64,000 bases of DNA from QZLE01 sp033852075 (lineage in GTDB: Bacteria > Pseudomonadota > Gammaproteobacteria > QZLD01). Below the pieces are notes generated by a model. It did no database searches, was not told the DNA's origin, and worked only from the letters and a program-made list of their open reading frames with translations. Below, in pieces: positions 1-9,595 of this stretch. The translations under genes and the position numbers were made by a program. The stretch is taken from assembly GCA_033852075.1 (NCBI GenBank), contig JAWSVC010000022.1:62001-126000 (forward strand), given 5' to 3'. How positions within the stretch are numbered: the stretch's first letter is position 1; each line of letters starts with the position of its first letter.

Positions 1-193
1 GCATTATAAAGATATCAATTATTGAAAGTAGAAAATCGAAAAACCTGGAATTTTGATCATTAACAGGCCACCAGGGAACATAATTGCTGTAAGCATCCCC
101 CATATGTAATACAACTACTAAGAGCACTATCAGATAGCGAATGTTATCAAAAAAATATGCTCTATCTTTGTTTTGTATATTTGTATTTATCAT
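1..193 (-). CDS. Acyltransferase 3 family membrane protein (5' part only)
   Basis: The first 64 codons of a minus-strand gene that leaves the window at its left edge. The start at 193 follows a GGGAG Shine-Dalgarno with about six bases of spacing; an ATG two codons earlier lies too close to it. The protein opens with a short polar stretch, then FFDNIRYLIVLLVVVLHMGD, the N-terminal signature of acyltransferase-3 integral membrane proteins (conserved R and first-helix H), and a PWWPVND loop also usual in this family. Members transfer acyl groups to carbohydrate or lipid acceptors at the inner membrane. The acceptor here is unknown. It lies 161 bases downstream of the LytTR regulator gene on the same strand and could be co-transcribed with it or be its target. 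Confidence 0.72.
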   Translation of the reverse strand, partial: MINTNIQNKDRAYFFDNIRYLIVLLVVVLHMGDAYSNYVPWWPVNDQNSRFFDFLLSIIDIFIM

Positions 194-354
194 TTTCATC
201 TCCCTGTCCATAGCTTTATATTTTATTAATCAGACAATTTTCTTGCCGTATTAACAATATATTCCCCGTTAAGTATTTTTTTACGTCCATGCGATAAAAT
301 GCAAATTATCAGGATAAAGTGGCTTTTGTGACGATAAAATTACACAGCTAAATA

Positions 355-1131
355 TCACATCTGCTTAAATTTATCAGCAAAGGTTCTACTAACCGTTGGT
401 GTAAAGTCACTATTGCTAAACTCTATATAGTACTTGCCTTGAATATTCTTCTTTACCGATTTGATTGCACTAACGTTGATGATGGTTGCGCGATGAACCC
501 GCCAAAACTGATCCGGGTCAAGCTGTGATTCCAATTCTTTGACAGATGTTCGAATCAAGTAATTATTATCTTGCGTAATAACCGTGGTGTATTTATCTTC
601 TGCGTGAAAGGCGATCACATCCTCAATCTGGATAATAAAAACCTCTTCATTTTTAAGTGCCTTTACCCATTTCAGATAGTCCTTAGCAGCTGGCTTTATC
701 TGTTGTAGCATACCCAATACCTTTTCAATATCCGGCATTTGCTCTTGTGAACATATGCTCTCCTGAGAACAGATTCTTTTTTGCAGACGATCTATAGTTT
801 TTTCTAATCGATCTGTGGATACTGGTTTTAATAAGTAATCTACTGCGCCATGTTCAAAGGCATTTATGGCATATTCATCATAAGCGGTAATAAATACGAT
901 GTTTGTGGCGGTTAGATTTTTAGACGCAACTTCCAACCCGGTCAGACCTGGCATTTGGATATCAAGAAATGCGATATCCGGTTTATGTTGCGCAATTAAT
1001 TCAAATGCCTCTTCCCCATTTTTAGCTTCTCCTACAATGTCTAAATCAGGCCATACTTCAGCAAGTTCTTTTTTTAAATGAAATCGCAATAAAGGCTCAT
1101 CATCGGCAATAATGGCAGTAACATTACTCAT
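355..1131 (-). CDS. LytTR-family response regulator (LytR/AlgR type)
   Basis: A 258-residue response regulator. The receiver domain (about 1-125) has the acidic pair D10/D11, the phospho-acceptor D57 in FLDIQMPG, and a conserved Lys in LLKPV. After a linker, the LytTR DNA-binding domain (about 160-258) shows the FHAEDKYT and FWRVHRATIIN signatures. The start at 1131 is chosen over an ATG at 1170 because AGGAA lies six bases before it and the receiver fold begins immediately. It overlaps the upstream LytS-type kinase gene by 8 bp, so the two form a cognate pair translated together. It is the last gene of the six-gene ABC-transporter operon and probably controls that operon or the acyltransferase gene beyond it. 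Confidence 0.93.
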   Translation of the reverse strand: MSNVTAIIADDEPLLRFHLKKELAEVWPDLDIVGEAKNGEEAFELIAQHKPDIAFLDIQMPGLTGLEVASKNLTATNIVFITAYDEYAINAFEHGAVDYLLKPVSTDRLEKTIDRLQKRICSQESICSQEQMPDIEKVLGMLQQIKPAAKDYLKWVKALKNEEVFIIQIEDVIAFHAEDKYTTVITQDNNYLIRTSVKELESQLDPDQFWRVHRATIINVSAIKSVKKNIQGKYYIEFSNSDFTPTVSRTFADKFKQM

Positions 1132-2254
1132 CGCTGTTCCTTTTGATTGTAATTTTTGATACCACTCCATTAGGATCCTGCTCTGTAATACTAAGATTGG
1201 CCTTGCCTCCGTAAAGAGCTTTCAAACGATTGCGAACATTGGTAAGACCGATTCCATGTCCCTGAGTCTTTTCTGAAAAACCTTGCCCGGTATCGGCAAT
1301 CTTAATTTCTACACTATTGTTTTTGCGCACAACACTTATGGTTACTTTTCCGCCTTCAATTGCAGGTTCAATTCCATGAATAACTGCATTTTCTACTAAT
1401 GGTTGAACCAAAAGAGGAGCAATTAAAATTTGTCGATCTTCTTCATTACAATCAATATCATATTGCAAGCGTTCTCCCAATCGATATTGTTGTATAGATA
1501 AATATTTTTCAATTATATCCAGCTCCATTCCTATATTAGTTTCTTTTGATCTGGTTCTTGCCAGTGAGTGTCTTAACAGGTCAGTAAACTGGGTCAACAT
1601 CTGTTTGGCGGACTTTGGACTCTTACTAATTAACGCCTGAATATTGGCCAAAGTATTAAATAAAAAGTGCGGTTCTATTTGAGATTGCAGAGCTAATAAT
1701 TCAATTTCAACCAAATCTTTTTCATATTGAAGATTTTGCTTTTGCTGTTCCAAAAGGGACTTTTCAGCTTTTACTCGCTCCCTTATGTTATGCATACTTT
1801 GCCCGGTAATCATAAAATACATTATTCCGAATAAAACTCTTTTTATGGTAAATTGCGGAGCAATAAATATTAGATCATGTAAATTGTTACCGGTAATTAT
1901 TTCAAAAAATATTGCCCCCCAAATGGCCCCAGATATAATCGCCACAACAATATGAAATCGTACCGATTTTTTATACAATAGCCAGGCAGAGCAATAACGA
2001 GAGATTGCCCCAAAAAAATGGTACGAAACCAGCATCCCTAAAAAGTAAAAAAAACTTCTATCTGGTTCTATTATATAAAGGAAAGTGGCCATAAAAGAAT
2101 CGTAAAATAACCCATAAAGATTCCCGGCAATCTCATTGCGAAGAACCCACATTCCACCACTATCACGTTGTAGTTTTTCTAATCGACCCAACTTGTCTCT
2201 CTCTGCTCTTTCGAACTTCCATATATAGCTATTGATTATTACCTTATAGGTCAA
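1124..2254 (-). CDS. LytS/YehU-type sensor histidine kinase
   Basis: A 376-residue inner-membrane histidine kinase. About four hydrophobic helices occupy residues 45-165, followed by a coiled coil (about 167-200), the His_kinase motif IEPHFLFNTLANIQALI with the phosphorylated His, and a HATPase domain with the N-box PLVENAVIHGIEP and a G-box around GQGFSEKTQGHGIGLTNV. The reading frame opens at a TTG overlapping the preceding barrel gene by 11 bp; an ATG at 2152 is an alternative start that would still keep the membrane helices. It overlaps the LytTR regulator by 8 bp. Its signal may be linked to the envelope transporter encoded upstream in the same operon. Confidence 0.9.
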   Translation of the reverse strand: MTYKVIINSYIWKFERAERDKLGRLEKLQRDSGGMWVLRNEIAGNLYGLFYDSFMATFLYIIEPDRSFFYFLGMLVSYHFFGAISRYCSAWLLYKKSVRFHIVVAIISGAIWGAIFFEIITGNNLHDLIFIAPQFTIKRVLFGIMYFMITGQSMHNIRERVKAEKSLLEQQKQNLQYEKDLVEIELLALQSQIEPHFLFNTLANIQALISKSPKSAKQMLTQFTDLLRHSLARTRSKETNIGMELDIIEKYLSIQQYRLGERLQYDIDCNEEDRQILIAPLLVQPLVENAVIHGIEPAIEGGKVTISVVRKNNSVEIKIADTGQGFSEKTQGHGIGLTNVRNRLKALYGGKANLSITEQDPNGVVSKITIKRNSDE

Positions 2255-3470
2255 ACATCATATTCCAACTTATATAAAGTTGAAATTTTGTAGGCGCATT
2301 TTTATAAACTGAGCCATCAGTTCCATCAAAATAGCGGGCACCAAATTCAAGATTACTGCTATCGCTAATTTCTGTTTTTGCTTTACAGGTTGTTATCCAG
2401 CTATTATCCAGAATTGAATAGATAATATAGCTGGACAGAATGGTTTCATCAAAATTATACGCTAGATACGCGGCAAAATAATCCTGCATAATATTTTCTT
2501 GAAGAAATACTTGGCTACTCCAAAGCTGATTTCCTTTTACTAAGGGTTCCGGAGCAAAACCAGAATCAGCAATATTTTGTTGAATATAGGTAAGATTAGT
2601 CAGGTTTTCCCACTCACTCTTCGTGTAACCGGAATCATCATGCCAATACTCCAAACTTAAGGAAATATCGTTAGTCCAGGTATAAGAACCACCTATTAGA
2701 TAACGCCCCCCGTCGTATTTATCCTGGTATTGCATTGGATCTGAAAAAGCCAGAAATTGCCCGCTATCTAATAATGTATTTGTGTATTTTTGATAACGGC
2801 GCAAATACATAGCAGAACCATGAACTTCCAAGGCCTCACCAATAACACCACTTGCTCCTAATCCAAGTCTGAAATCGGTTAATTCATCAGCGTATACAAT
2901 TCCTTGTAATTCCCATTCATCAATCAAGGTTTGCCACCTGAACGCACAACGATCATTTACAGATTTAGATGAATCTGAGTTTAGTTTCCATTCAGTTCCA
3001 CACACAAAACCGATCGAGCTCATATCAAAATAGCGCTCAGCTGAAACCAGAGTTAGTCCCTCTTCGATAACAGGTAGAAGCCCCATGCGTGGTGTATTTT
3101 GCAGCACATCCAAAGAACGGTAAAAAGTACCTACGCCCCAAGAGATCTTCTTTTTACCTATAGTTAATTCCCATTCACCGATATTGGTATCCTTGTAGGC
3201 CTGATTAATAATTCCTTTATATTCCGGTTTATAATCTTCGACTAACAGTTGAGTTCCCGTCCATTCCAACACCCAGCCATCATGTTTAACTCCGGCAATT
3301 AAATCCTGACGCGACCATGCAAACCCATTTTGATAACTGCTGTAATGGCTGTCATTATTAGCGAGGGAGTGTCCAGGCTGAATTCGAAATTCGAAATCTA
3401 TATCATAAGCATTAACCAAAGAACTATAAGCTAAAAATATCAGTCCGCATATTCTTGATATCTTCAGCAT
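2244..3470 (-). CDS. Predicted outer-membrane beta-barrel protein
   Basis: A 408-residue secreted protein with a signal peptide (about 1-21, cleavage near VNA-YD). The rest alternates polar and aromatic residues as amphipathic strands and ends in an aromatic/hydrophobic C-terminal strand (about YISWNMMFDL), as expected for BAM-inserted barrels. A GGAGTG Shine-Dalgarno lies six bases before the ATG. It starts 4 bp after the LolA-like gene stops and overlaps the kinase gene. Similar barrels (DUF1302-like) are often encoded beside a LolA-like outer-membrane lipoprotein-sorting protein and a MacB-like ABC transporter, which suggests one trans-envelope export route. The cargo is not evident. Confidence 0.7.
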   Translation of the reverse strand: MLKISRICGLIFLAYSSLVNAYDIDFEFRIQPGHSLANNDSHYSSYQNGFAWSRQDLIAGVKHDGWVLEWTGTQLLVEDYKPEYKGIINQAYKDTNIGEWELTIGKKKISWGVGTFYRSLDVLQNTPRMGLLPVIEEGLTLVSAERYFDMSSIGFVCGTEWKLNSDSSKSVNDRCAFRWQTLIDEWELQGIVYADELTDFRLGLGASGVIGEALEVHGSAMYLRRYQKYTNTLLDSGQFLAFSDPMQYQDKYDGGRYLIGGSYTWTNDISLSLEYWHDDSGYTKSEWENLTNLTYIQQNIADSGFAPEPLVKGNQLWSSQVFLQENIMQDYFAAYLAYNFDETILSSYIIYSILDNSWITTCKAKTEISDSSNLEFGARYFDGTDGSVYKNAPTKFQLYISWNMMFDL

Positions 3471-3474
3471 AGTA

Positions 3475-4212
3475 TCACTCCAGATTATTACGTATCAGGT
3501 AACTTGGATTGTAATAACGATCTGGAATTTCCGTGGTTTCTCCATCTAAATAAGTCATAACAGTCTTTTGCGCTTTCTGGATATGATCTCGTAAAACCAT
3601 ACCGGTAACCCAAGGATTTCCATTTGTATCCTCTGTAGAAAGAAAATCTGCATTCTTTACCAGCTTTCCTGATTTAAGAAAGAAGTCTGCCTTTATTGGA
3701 AAGTAATTTTCCTTGCCAACCCAAAGGTGAATCTTATCGTAGGTGGTACCATTGGCCTTAGCCGTTAATTCCAATTTAACCGCTGGTTTATCACTAACCA
3801 AAACATCTTCTTCAAGAATTTGGCTATTGTAGTCATCACTAAAAGTCAGCTGACTAATATCTCCCAAGGCCGCATTCCCAAGCATCTTTTGACGTGGAGT
3901 TATCCGCATTGGACGCTTGCTTTTCGGCATAATGATCCAAAAATTACCATCGACCATCAAAAACTTCTGCCCTTTTTCTTTTACATGTTGCGATAATACC
4001 AGTGAACGCCTGTCCGTCTTTGCATATACCTGATATTTGCGTTCACTGTCTAACCTTTCTCCCTTATAATTTTTTATTTCAATTTCAACACGCAATGACT
4101 TTGAAGATTTACGATAACCATCGGTCTTTTTAAGGATTTCATTACCAGTTGGTAATGCCAAAGCTAATGTTGCAAAACAGTTTATGCATAAAAACACTAA
4201 TACCTTAAACAT
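3475..4212 (-). CDS. LolA-like outer membrane lipoprotein-sorting protein
   Basis: A 245-residue periplasmic protein with a signal peptide (about 1-19, ALA-LP). The mature part matches the LolA-like half-barrel family annotated as outer membrane lipoprotein-sorting protein: an N-terminal helix followed by strands such as SLRVEIEIKN, RKYQVYAK and GNFWIIMPKSKRPMRITPRQKMLGNA. The GNFWIIMPKSKRP and LGNAALGDISQL segments are typical of this group and differ from housekeeping LolA. It overlaps the permease gene by 8 bp. It probably carries a hydrophobic cargo from the ABC permease to the outer-membrane barrel encoded next. Confidence 0.82.
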   Translation of the reverse strand: MFKVLVFLCINCFATLALALPTGNEILKKTDGYRKSSKSLRVEIEIKNYKGERLDSERKYQVYAKTDRRSLVLSQHVKEKGQKFLMVDGNFWIIMPKSKRPMRITPRQKMLGNAALGDISQLTFSDDYNSQILEEDVLVSDKPAVKLELTAKANGTTYDKIHLWVGKENYFPIKADFFLKSGKLVKNADFLSTEDTNGNPWVTGMVLRDHIQKAQKTVMTYLDGETTEIPDRYYNPSYLIRNNLE

Positions 4213-5422
4213 GAGTCAGTGCCTCCACGATAGGTTTTTTTACACCACGACTTGCTGCAAACCATGAAGCCAGGAAGCAGGCGATTAACAAACTTATTAA
4301 TGTATCAATAATCAGCGAGATCGATATGAGCAGGCGCAAGGGATATGGATTGGTAAACCCGGGCCCTGGCGGCATCTGCGCATTAAAAACATCCAAGCCA
4401 AATCCTGCTATAAAAGCAAGTACCACCCCTATTGCAACGCCAATAGCTCCAATGATTAATGCCTCCATTATAAAATTGGTTACGATTAACATTTTTGACG
4501 TCCCTAATGCGCCCATAGTGCCGATCTCTCTGGTACGCTCCACCACCGCTTGTGACATGGTATTGGATACCGAGAAGGCAACCATAATAAATACTATTAC
4601 CCCAATTACCCCAAATATTGATCCAAATACATCTTTAACCTTGTTATATGTTTCCGCATGATCCGACCAAGGTGTAATCCCAAGATCCGGATAATTTTGT
4701 TGCAGCTCGGTTAACAACGATGGTATTTGTGCAAAATCATACAAGTGGATAGATAAGGTATGGATTTTGTCAGTATCCAGTAATTCCTGGGTATCGGAGA
4801 TATGGGTATAAATTAAAGATTTGTTAAGCTGATTAACGCCTACATCAACAGTACCAACAACTGTAAAATCAATAGCATTTAATACCCCACTGGAAGTAGT
4901 AGATAATAATGTTAAAGAGTCACCTACACTAACACTCAGTGACTTTGCCAAATCTTTACCTAATATAATCTCAGATTCCTTATCAGGATTTGGATTCATT
5001 GACAAATGGGTTCCGGAAACAAACTTAATCTCCGCATCTTCTCTGTGAAAATAAGTTGCATCATGGGCAACACCATAAAAAATCACGGTCTTGTCACCAT
5101 TACTAACCATCCCGTTAAAACGGATCGTAGGCAATACATGTTTAATACGAGAATCTGCTTTTAAAGAACTTATTAGAGATGGATAATCGGCCAACCCCAT
5201 CTCCAGCACTTTTTCCTCATCACGCTCAAAAAAATCAGGATGACTAACAATAATGCCACCGGAACTGTTTACAGTTCTCTCCAGTATCATCTCATTGGTG
5301 TGATGACTAAAGCCCTGAGTAGCAAGTATTGCCGCAGCCCCAACCGCAATCAGCGCAATAGTAACCAGGGAACGACGACGATTTCTTAATACATTTCTAA
5401 ATGCAAATTTAAGCCATTTCAT
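4205..5422 (-). CDS. MacB/FtsX-type ABC transporter permease
   Basis: A 405-residue inner-membrane protein. One N-terminal helix follows FRNVLRNRRRSLVTIALIAVG, then comes a large periplasmic MacB_PCD-like domain (about 45-250), and three C-terminal helices around residues 270-300, 315-345 and 360-390 with the FtsX motif VVERTREIGTMGALGTS. This is the MacB/LolCE topology, which couples ATP hydrolysis to mechanical movement of a periplasmic domain rather than transport through a pore. It overlaps the ATPase gene by 14 bp and the LolA-like gene by 8 bp, so translational coupling is likely. Confidence 0.9.
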   Translation of the reverse strand: MKWLKFAFRNVLRNRRRSLVTIALIAVGAAAILATQGFSHHTNEMILERTVNSSGGIIVSHPDFFERDEEKVLEMGLADYPSLISSLKADSRIKHVLPTIRFNGMVSNGDKTVIFYGVAHDATYFHREDAEIKFVSGTHLSMNPNPDKESEIILGKDLAKSLSVSVGDSLTLLSTTSSGVLNAIDFTVVGTVDVGVNQLNKSLIYTHISDTQELLDTDKIHTLSIHLYDFAQIPSLLTELQQNYPDLGITPWSDHAETYNKVKDVFGSIFGVIGVIVFIMVAFSVSNTMSQAVVERTREIGTMGALGTSKMLIVTNFIMEALIIGAIGVAIGVVLAFIAGFGLDVFNAQMPPGPGFTNPYPLRLLISISLIIDTLISLLIACFLASWFAASRGVKKPIVEALTHV

Positions 5423-6092
5423 TATTTATCTCTCCATCAACCAGATGAATCACACGTTTACATCTTTTAGTCATGCGCTCATCATGAGTGGCGACTACAA
5501 AAGTTGCGCCTTCTTTGTTTCCCAACTCCTGCATAAGGTCGATTACCTGATTAGCCGTATCAGTATCCAGACTGGCCGTAGGCTCATCTGCAATAATTAA
5601 TTTCGGCTGTTTTACCAAAGCCCTGGCGATTGCCACCCTCTGTCTTTGACCACCGGATAATTTATCCGGCATATGAGCAGCGAACTGTTCCAGACCGACA
5701 TCTTTAATGGCCTTTGTCACTCGTTGCTTACGCTCCCTGGCTGGCATTTCCTGAAGAATCAACGGATATTCAATATTTTCAAACGCGGACATCACCGGAA
5801 ATAAATTAAAACTTTGAAAAACAAAACCAATGTTTTCTTTTCTGAAATGCGATAATTGCTGAGGATGTAAGTTATGAACATCTACCCCATTGAGTTGGTA
5901 TTCACCTGTATCAAATGTATCCAGAAGTCCGCACACATTTAACAAGGTGCTTTTTCCACTACCGGATGGACCAACTAACGCAACAAACTCGTCCTGCTTT
6001 ATATTTAAATCCACTCCGGCAAGTGCATGTACTGTTGTTTCACCAAGATGATATTTTTTTCGCCCATTGCAAATTGATACTACGTCGCACAT
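5409..6092 (-). CDS. LolD/MacB-type ABC transporter ATP-binding protein
   Basis: A 227-residue ATPase with Walker A GPSGSGKST, Q-loop FVFQSFNLFP, signature LSGGQRQRVAIARAL, Walker B LIIADEPTASLD and an H-switch in VVATHDERM. It powers the permease encoded next. The start at 6092 is favoured over a longer frame from 6128 because a strong AGGAGG lies five bases before it. It is the first gene of the operon; the 257 bp upstream separate it from a divergent lipoprotein gene and should hold both promoters. Confidence 0.93.
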   Translation of the reverse strand: MCDVVSICNGRKKYHLGETTVHALAGVDLNIKQDEFVALVGPSGSGKSTLLNVCGLLDTFDTGEYQLNGVDVHNLHPQQLSHFRKENIGFVFQSFNLFPVMSAFENIEYPLILQEMPARERKQRVTKAIKDVGLEQFAAHMPDKLSGGQRQRVAIARALVKQPKLIIADEPTASLDTDTANQVIDLMQELGNKEGATFVVATHDERMTKRCKRVIHLVDGEINNEMA

Positions 6093-6349
6093 ATAATCCT
6101 CCTTTATGAATATATTTTTCATTTTCACAGGATATTTTTTTTGAGATGTAGAATCAGAACAGTGCGATGAAATGCAGATATGAAAGATAAAAGAAATATA
6201 TTAGAGATTAATTGTGTTTGGATTACAAATAAATATCTGCTTACATAAGACAAAAGTATTATTTCTTTAATAACTTAGAAATATTATCATACAAAAATAA
6301 CAACTAATTATTACAAATATAATATTCATTTCTATCAAAGGACGAAAGC

Positions 6350-7882
6350 ATGATAGGGAAAAATCTAAAAGGCTACCTCTGCCTCATTATCACTATAATA
6401 ATTACAACATTATGCATTGGCTGTGGAGGTAGCGGTAGCGGTGACACTATCGAACCAGAGCCAGAACCAAACTCTAATACAGCTCCGACAACACCAACTG
6501 AACTTTCGCAAAATTTTTCTCAATTATCTGTTGAATTAAGTTGGCTGGATAATTCCGATAATGAATCTGGTTTTGTCATAGAACGAGCAATCGACAATAA
6601 TAGTTTTTCTCAATTGGCAACAGTTGCCGCGAATGCAACCAGTTATACTGACACCACAATAACTAACCAAGATCAAGAAGTACATTACCGGGTAATCGCT
6701 ATTAATCAGGCTGGAGAATCTGAATACTCTAATCAAGTAAGCATTAGCGTAACAGCAATAAACTCCTGCTCACAAATAACATCGGAATCTAATTGTCTAA
6801 GTGCCGGAACATACTCTTTACAATGCGAATGGAATCAAAGCAGCTGCGAAGATTATATTAGTGATTTCGACTTTACTCCGGATCCGGTAAACACAGGCGA
6901 TCGCCTTTGGCCGGAACAGCACGGCCAGGCAATAATCTCTGCCTGGAAAAATGACAAGCTTGCAGCATTCAGTTTCACAATAGATGATAATTGCGCCCCA
7001 GATCATGAATGGTGGGTCGAACAAGGGAACAACTACGGTTTTCGATTTACCTGGTTTGTAATAACGCAGCGAATAGGCGTTGAAAACACCAGCTTTAATG
7101 GTTTTTGGTCTGATTATCAGGCGCTATTTGATTTGGGGCATGATATTCAATCTCATACATATACTCACAACTATGGTGAATACACTGCGGCTGAAGAATA
7201 TTCACTTTCACAAGAACAAATTGAAGCCAATCTCGTTGGAGCAGAACCAATTACCCTCGCCTATCCTGGTGGCCTGAAAGATACTGAAGATGAAATTGAT
7301 GATAAAGCAGTAGCAGCAGAATACTACATTTCTGCGCGCGGAGTCGGAGGTCATATAAACAGGCTTGGTGATACGAATTACATGGATACCTATGTATTGG
7401 GTACTGCGGTATTTACTGCCGATGATCGAGTAGGATTACCTAACCTTATTGAATACAACTCCACCTATCCGCAATCAATAACCTACAGGGGGTGGCAGGT
7501 ACATTTGTTCCATAGCCTTAATGATGATGAAAAAGCTGAGGCATTATCATTAATGGATTACCTTTCCGATCATAGCAATGATTTTTGGGTAGGATTATAT
7601 CGGGAAGTGGTTCTATATGGACAAGAGCGCGACACCGCAAAACTCGAAGTATTAAGTACAACAGATGATTCAATAAGTTTACGACTACGAGATCAAAAGA
7701 ATGACGATATATTTGATTATCCATTAACAATAAAGGTTAGGATAAATAACGATTGGAATGGCTTTTATGTTCGCCAAAATGGAATCGAAGTCGACACAAT
7801 ACAAACCGAGCATGAAGGAAATAAATACCTGCTTATTCAAGCTATTCCTGACGCAGGAGATATAGTTATTGATCGTATCTAA
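6350..7882 (+). CDS. Lipoprotein with Fn3 domain and polysaccharide deacetylase-like (CE4) domain
   Basis: A 510-residue exported protein. A hydrophobic N-terminal segment ends in CIGCGGSGSG, an imperfect lipobox followed by a Gly/Ser and Glu/Pro linker. Residues about 45-135 form an Fn3-like domain (LSWLDNSDNESGFVIER, HYRVIAINQAGESEYSN). A short four-Cys module follows (about 140-165). The rest is a NodB-like CE4 deacetylase: a DD pair in FSFTIDDN, the metal-binding HTYTH motif in HDIQSHTYTH, and AYPGG. Such enzymes remove acetyl or related groups from surface polysaccharides. The canonical TFDDG is altered here, so activity is likely but not certain. The stop overlaps the convergent lipase-like gene by 4 bp. 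Confidence 0.8.
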   Translation: MIGKNLKGYLCLIITIIITTLCIGCGGSGSGDTIEPEPEPNSNTAPTTPTELSQNFSQLSVELSWLDNSDNESGFVIERAIDNNSFSQLATVAANATSYTDTTITNQDQEVHYRVIAINQAGESEYSNQVSISVTAINSCSQITSESNCLSAGTYSLQCEWNQSSCEDYISDFDFTPDPVNTGDRLWPEQHGQAIISAWKNDKLAAFSFTIDDNCAPDHEWWVEQGNNYGFRFTWFVITQRIGVENTSFNGFWSDYQALFDLGHDIQSHTYTHNYGEYTAAEEYSLSQEQIEANLVGAEPITLAYPGGLKDTEDEIDDKAVAAEYYISARGVGGHINRLGDTNYMDTYVLGTAVFTADDRVGLPNLIEYNSTYPQSITYRGWQVHLFHSLNDDEKAEALSLMDYLSDHSNDFWVGLYREVVLYGQERDTAKLEVLSTTDDSISLRLRDQKNDDIFDYPLTIKVRINNDWNGFYVRQNGIEVDTIQTEHEGNKYLLIQAIPDAGDIVIDRI

Positions 7883-8859
7883 TAAATTTTCTCAAGCAAT
7901 AAATTCAGATTGTTTAGCTCTGAAACAGATGTGTGATTCATAATTTCATGTTCCTGAAGGATATTTATTAGCTTAACTGGAGGAATATTTTCATCGCCAA
8001 CAATCTCAACGTGACCAGCCTTGGATACTATATTGACCAGATCATTTTCAGAATCCACTGCATTTTGATACTGCTCTTCAAGACTAAAAACATAATCATC
8101 TTCTAAACAGTTACCATTGATACCTCGCTTTCGACATGACCCGGCTTCATCCGTAACAACCTTTATATGTTTTTTTACGAATGGCAACAATGTACCAGGC
8201 GAAAGAATAAAGTCTGAACTTGGGTGAATATCTTTATATTTATCACCGGTAATAATTTTACAAATGGGCTTGGTTAGTCCAAGACTTAAAATGGCAAGCG
8301 TAGTAGACCCACAATGCGATGCTGCCTGTATTCCACCATAAGGAGAAGAAATACTCACAAAATTAAGATCTGTATTTTCCAGTTTTAACGAATTATCACG
8401 TTCTTCAATAAGAGCTCTTCTTGCAATTAAACCTCCCTGACTATGAGCTATAACAGATATTTGATCTGTTTGGATTGATGCCCTTAATAGGGAAACGGCA
8501 TCTATAAGTTCTGCTGAACTTTTCTCTAAACTATCCCTGTCATCATATTCAAAACAAATTGCCTGCTGACCATGAAACGCAAATACATCAGCCAATGATC
8601 TGAATCTACCTGCGGAAGAAAAACATCCATGCACAATAACTACAACAGGCTCTTTCGAGTTTAATTTTATGGATTTATCTTCTGTATAAGTACAACTTTT
8701 TAAGGATGGAATTTCCAATTCTACATCAGGTTTAGGGAGTTTGCTTTGATGATATAAAGGCTTAAATTCTTTATTTTGATTGGTACTGGAACATGAAAAT
8801 AAAACCAAAGATACCAACCCCAAAAGTAATCTTATAAATTTTTTATTAAGCCTTCCCAT
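7879..8859 (-). CDS. Lipase-like alpha/beta-hydrolase lipoprotein
   Basis: A 326-residue predicted lipoprotein: a basic N-terminus, a hydrophobic stretch and the lipobox LFSC near residue 23. The mature part has an alpha/beta-hydrolase fold with the oxyanion strand VVVIVHGCF, the nucleophile elbow AHSQGG and a late His in SKAGHVEIVGDE. This suits a lipase or esterase acting at the cell envelope. Four Cys in the middle region may form disulfides. It is the last gene of the VWA, kinase, regulator cluster (31 bp after the regulator) and converges with the deacetylase gene, overlapping it by 4 bp. The substrate is unknown. Confidence 0.78.
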   Translation of the reverse strand: MGRLNKKFIRLLLGLVSLVLFSCSSTNQNKEFKPLYHQSKLPKPDVELEIPSLKSCTYTEDKSIKLNSKEPVVVIVHGCFSSAGRFRSLADVFAFHGQQAICFEYDDRDSLEKSSAELIDAVSLLRASIQTDQISVIAHSQGGLIARRALIEERDNSLKLENTDLNFVSISSPYGGIQAASHCGSTTLAILSLGLTKPICKIITGDKYKDIHPSSDFILSPGTLLPFVKKHIKVVTDEAGSCRKRGINGNCLEDDYVFSLEEQYQNAVDSENDLVNIVSKAGHVEIVGDENIPPVKLINILQEHEIMNHTSVSELNNLNLLLEKIY

Positions 8860-8890
8860 AAATAAACAATCCTTGTTTTTAAATTAGAAA

Positions 8891-9580
8891 TTACTCTTCA
8901 AAACGATAGCCTACACCATGAACTGTCTGGATTATCTGAGGGTCCTTAGGGTCAAGCTCCACCTGCTTTCTTAGCTTGGATATATGCTGATCAAGCGTGC
9001 GACTATTCGGAAGATAATCACGTCCCCAACATTCATTAAACAGGTCATCCCTACTGACTACCCGTCCCTTCTTTTGGAATAAAAGAGACAGAATATTTAT
9101 ATCACGCAGACTAAGTTCAATTATAGCCTGTCCTCTTTGCGCCCTAAGTTCATTTGGAAATACGGTCAGATCTTTCATGGTTATCTGTTTTGGAGTATCT
9201 GTGCTATTTGGCTGTTTTGCAAGACAACGACGAGTGATAGCTCTGATCCTGGCAATTACCTCGCGAGTACCAAATGGTTTTACAATAAAATCATCAGCCC
9301 CTAACTCCAGTCCAATAACCTTATCGATCTCTTCTGATTTGGCACTGATAAAGATTACCGGAATCTGCTCATCGGTTTTACGGATTCTTCTGCAAACCTC
9401 ATAACCATCAATCTCCGGCATCATAATATCCAGCAATACAAAATCTGGTTTCTGATCTGCAAAAAGGTCTATCGCCTCCTGGCCATCGTTGGCGACAATA
9501 GTGGTATACCCTTCCGATTGCAGGATCTCTACAATCCCTTCTCTGATAAACTGATCGTCTTCTGCTACTAGTATTTTCAT
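8891..9580 (-). CDS. OmpR/PhoB-family response regulator
   Basis: A 229-residue regulator. The receiver domain (1-115) has D8/D9, phospho-acceptor D51 in FVLLDIMMPE, and Lys in DDFIVKPFG. The C-terminal winged-helix domain (about 130-229) shows RDINILSLLFQKKGRVVSRD and the recognition-helix pattern RTLDQHISKLRKQVE, ending VHGVGYRFEE. It is encoded 15 bp after the sensor kinase on the same strand, so the two are cognate. Confidence 0.95.
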   Translation of the reverse strand: MKILVAEDDQFIREGIVEILQSEGYTTIVANDGQEAIDLFADQKPDFVLLDIMMPEIDGYEVCRRIRKTDEQIPVIFISAKSEEIDKVIGLELGADDFIVKPFGTREVIARIRAITRRCLAKQPNSTDTPKQITMKDLTVFPNELRAQRGQAIIELSLRDINILSLLFQKKGRVVSRDDLFNECWGRDYLPNSRTLDQHISKLRKQVELDPKDPQIIQTVHGVGYRFEE

Positions 9581-9595
9581 AATTTGCCCACTAAT

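Noticed and set aside
1124..2254. Idea that the LytS-type kinase starts at 2152
   Set aside because: Possible, but its GGTGG would touch the ATG directly; the TTG at 2254 overlapping the upstream stop fits the tightly packed operon. Kept as an alternative only.
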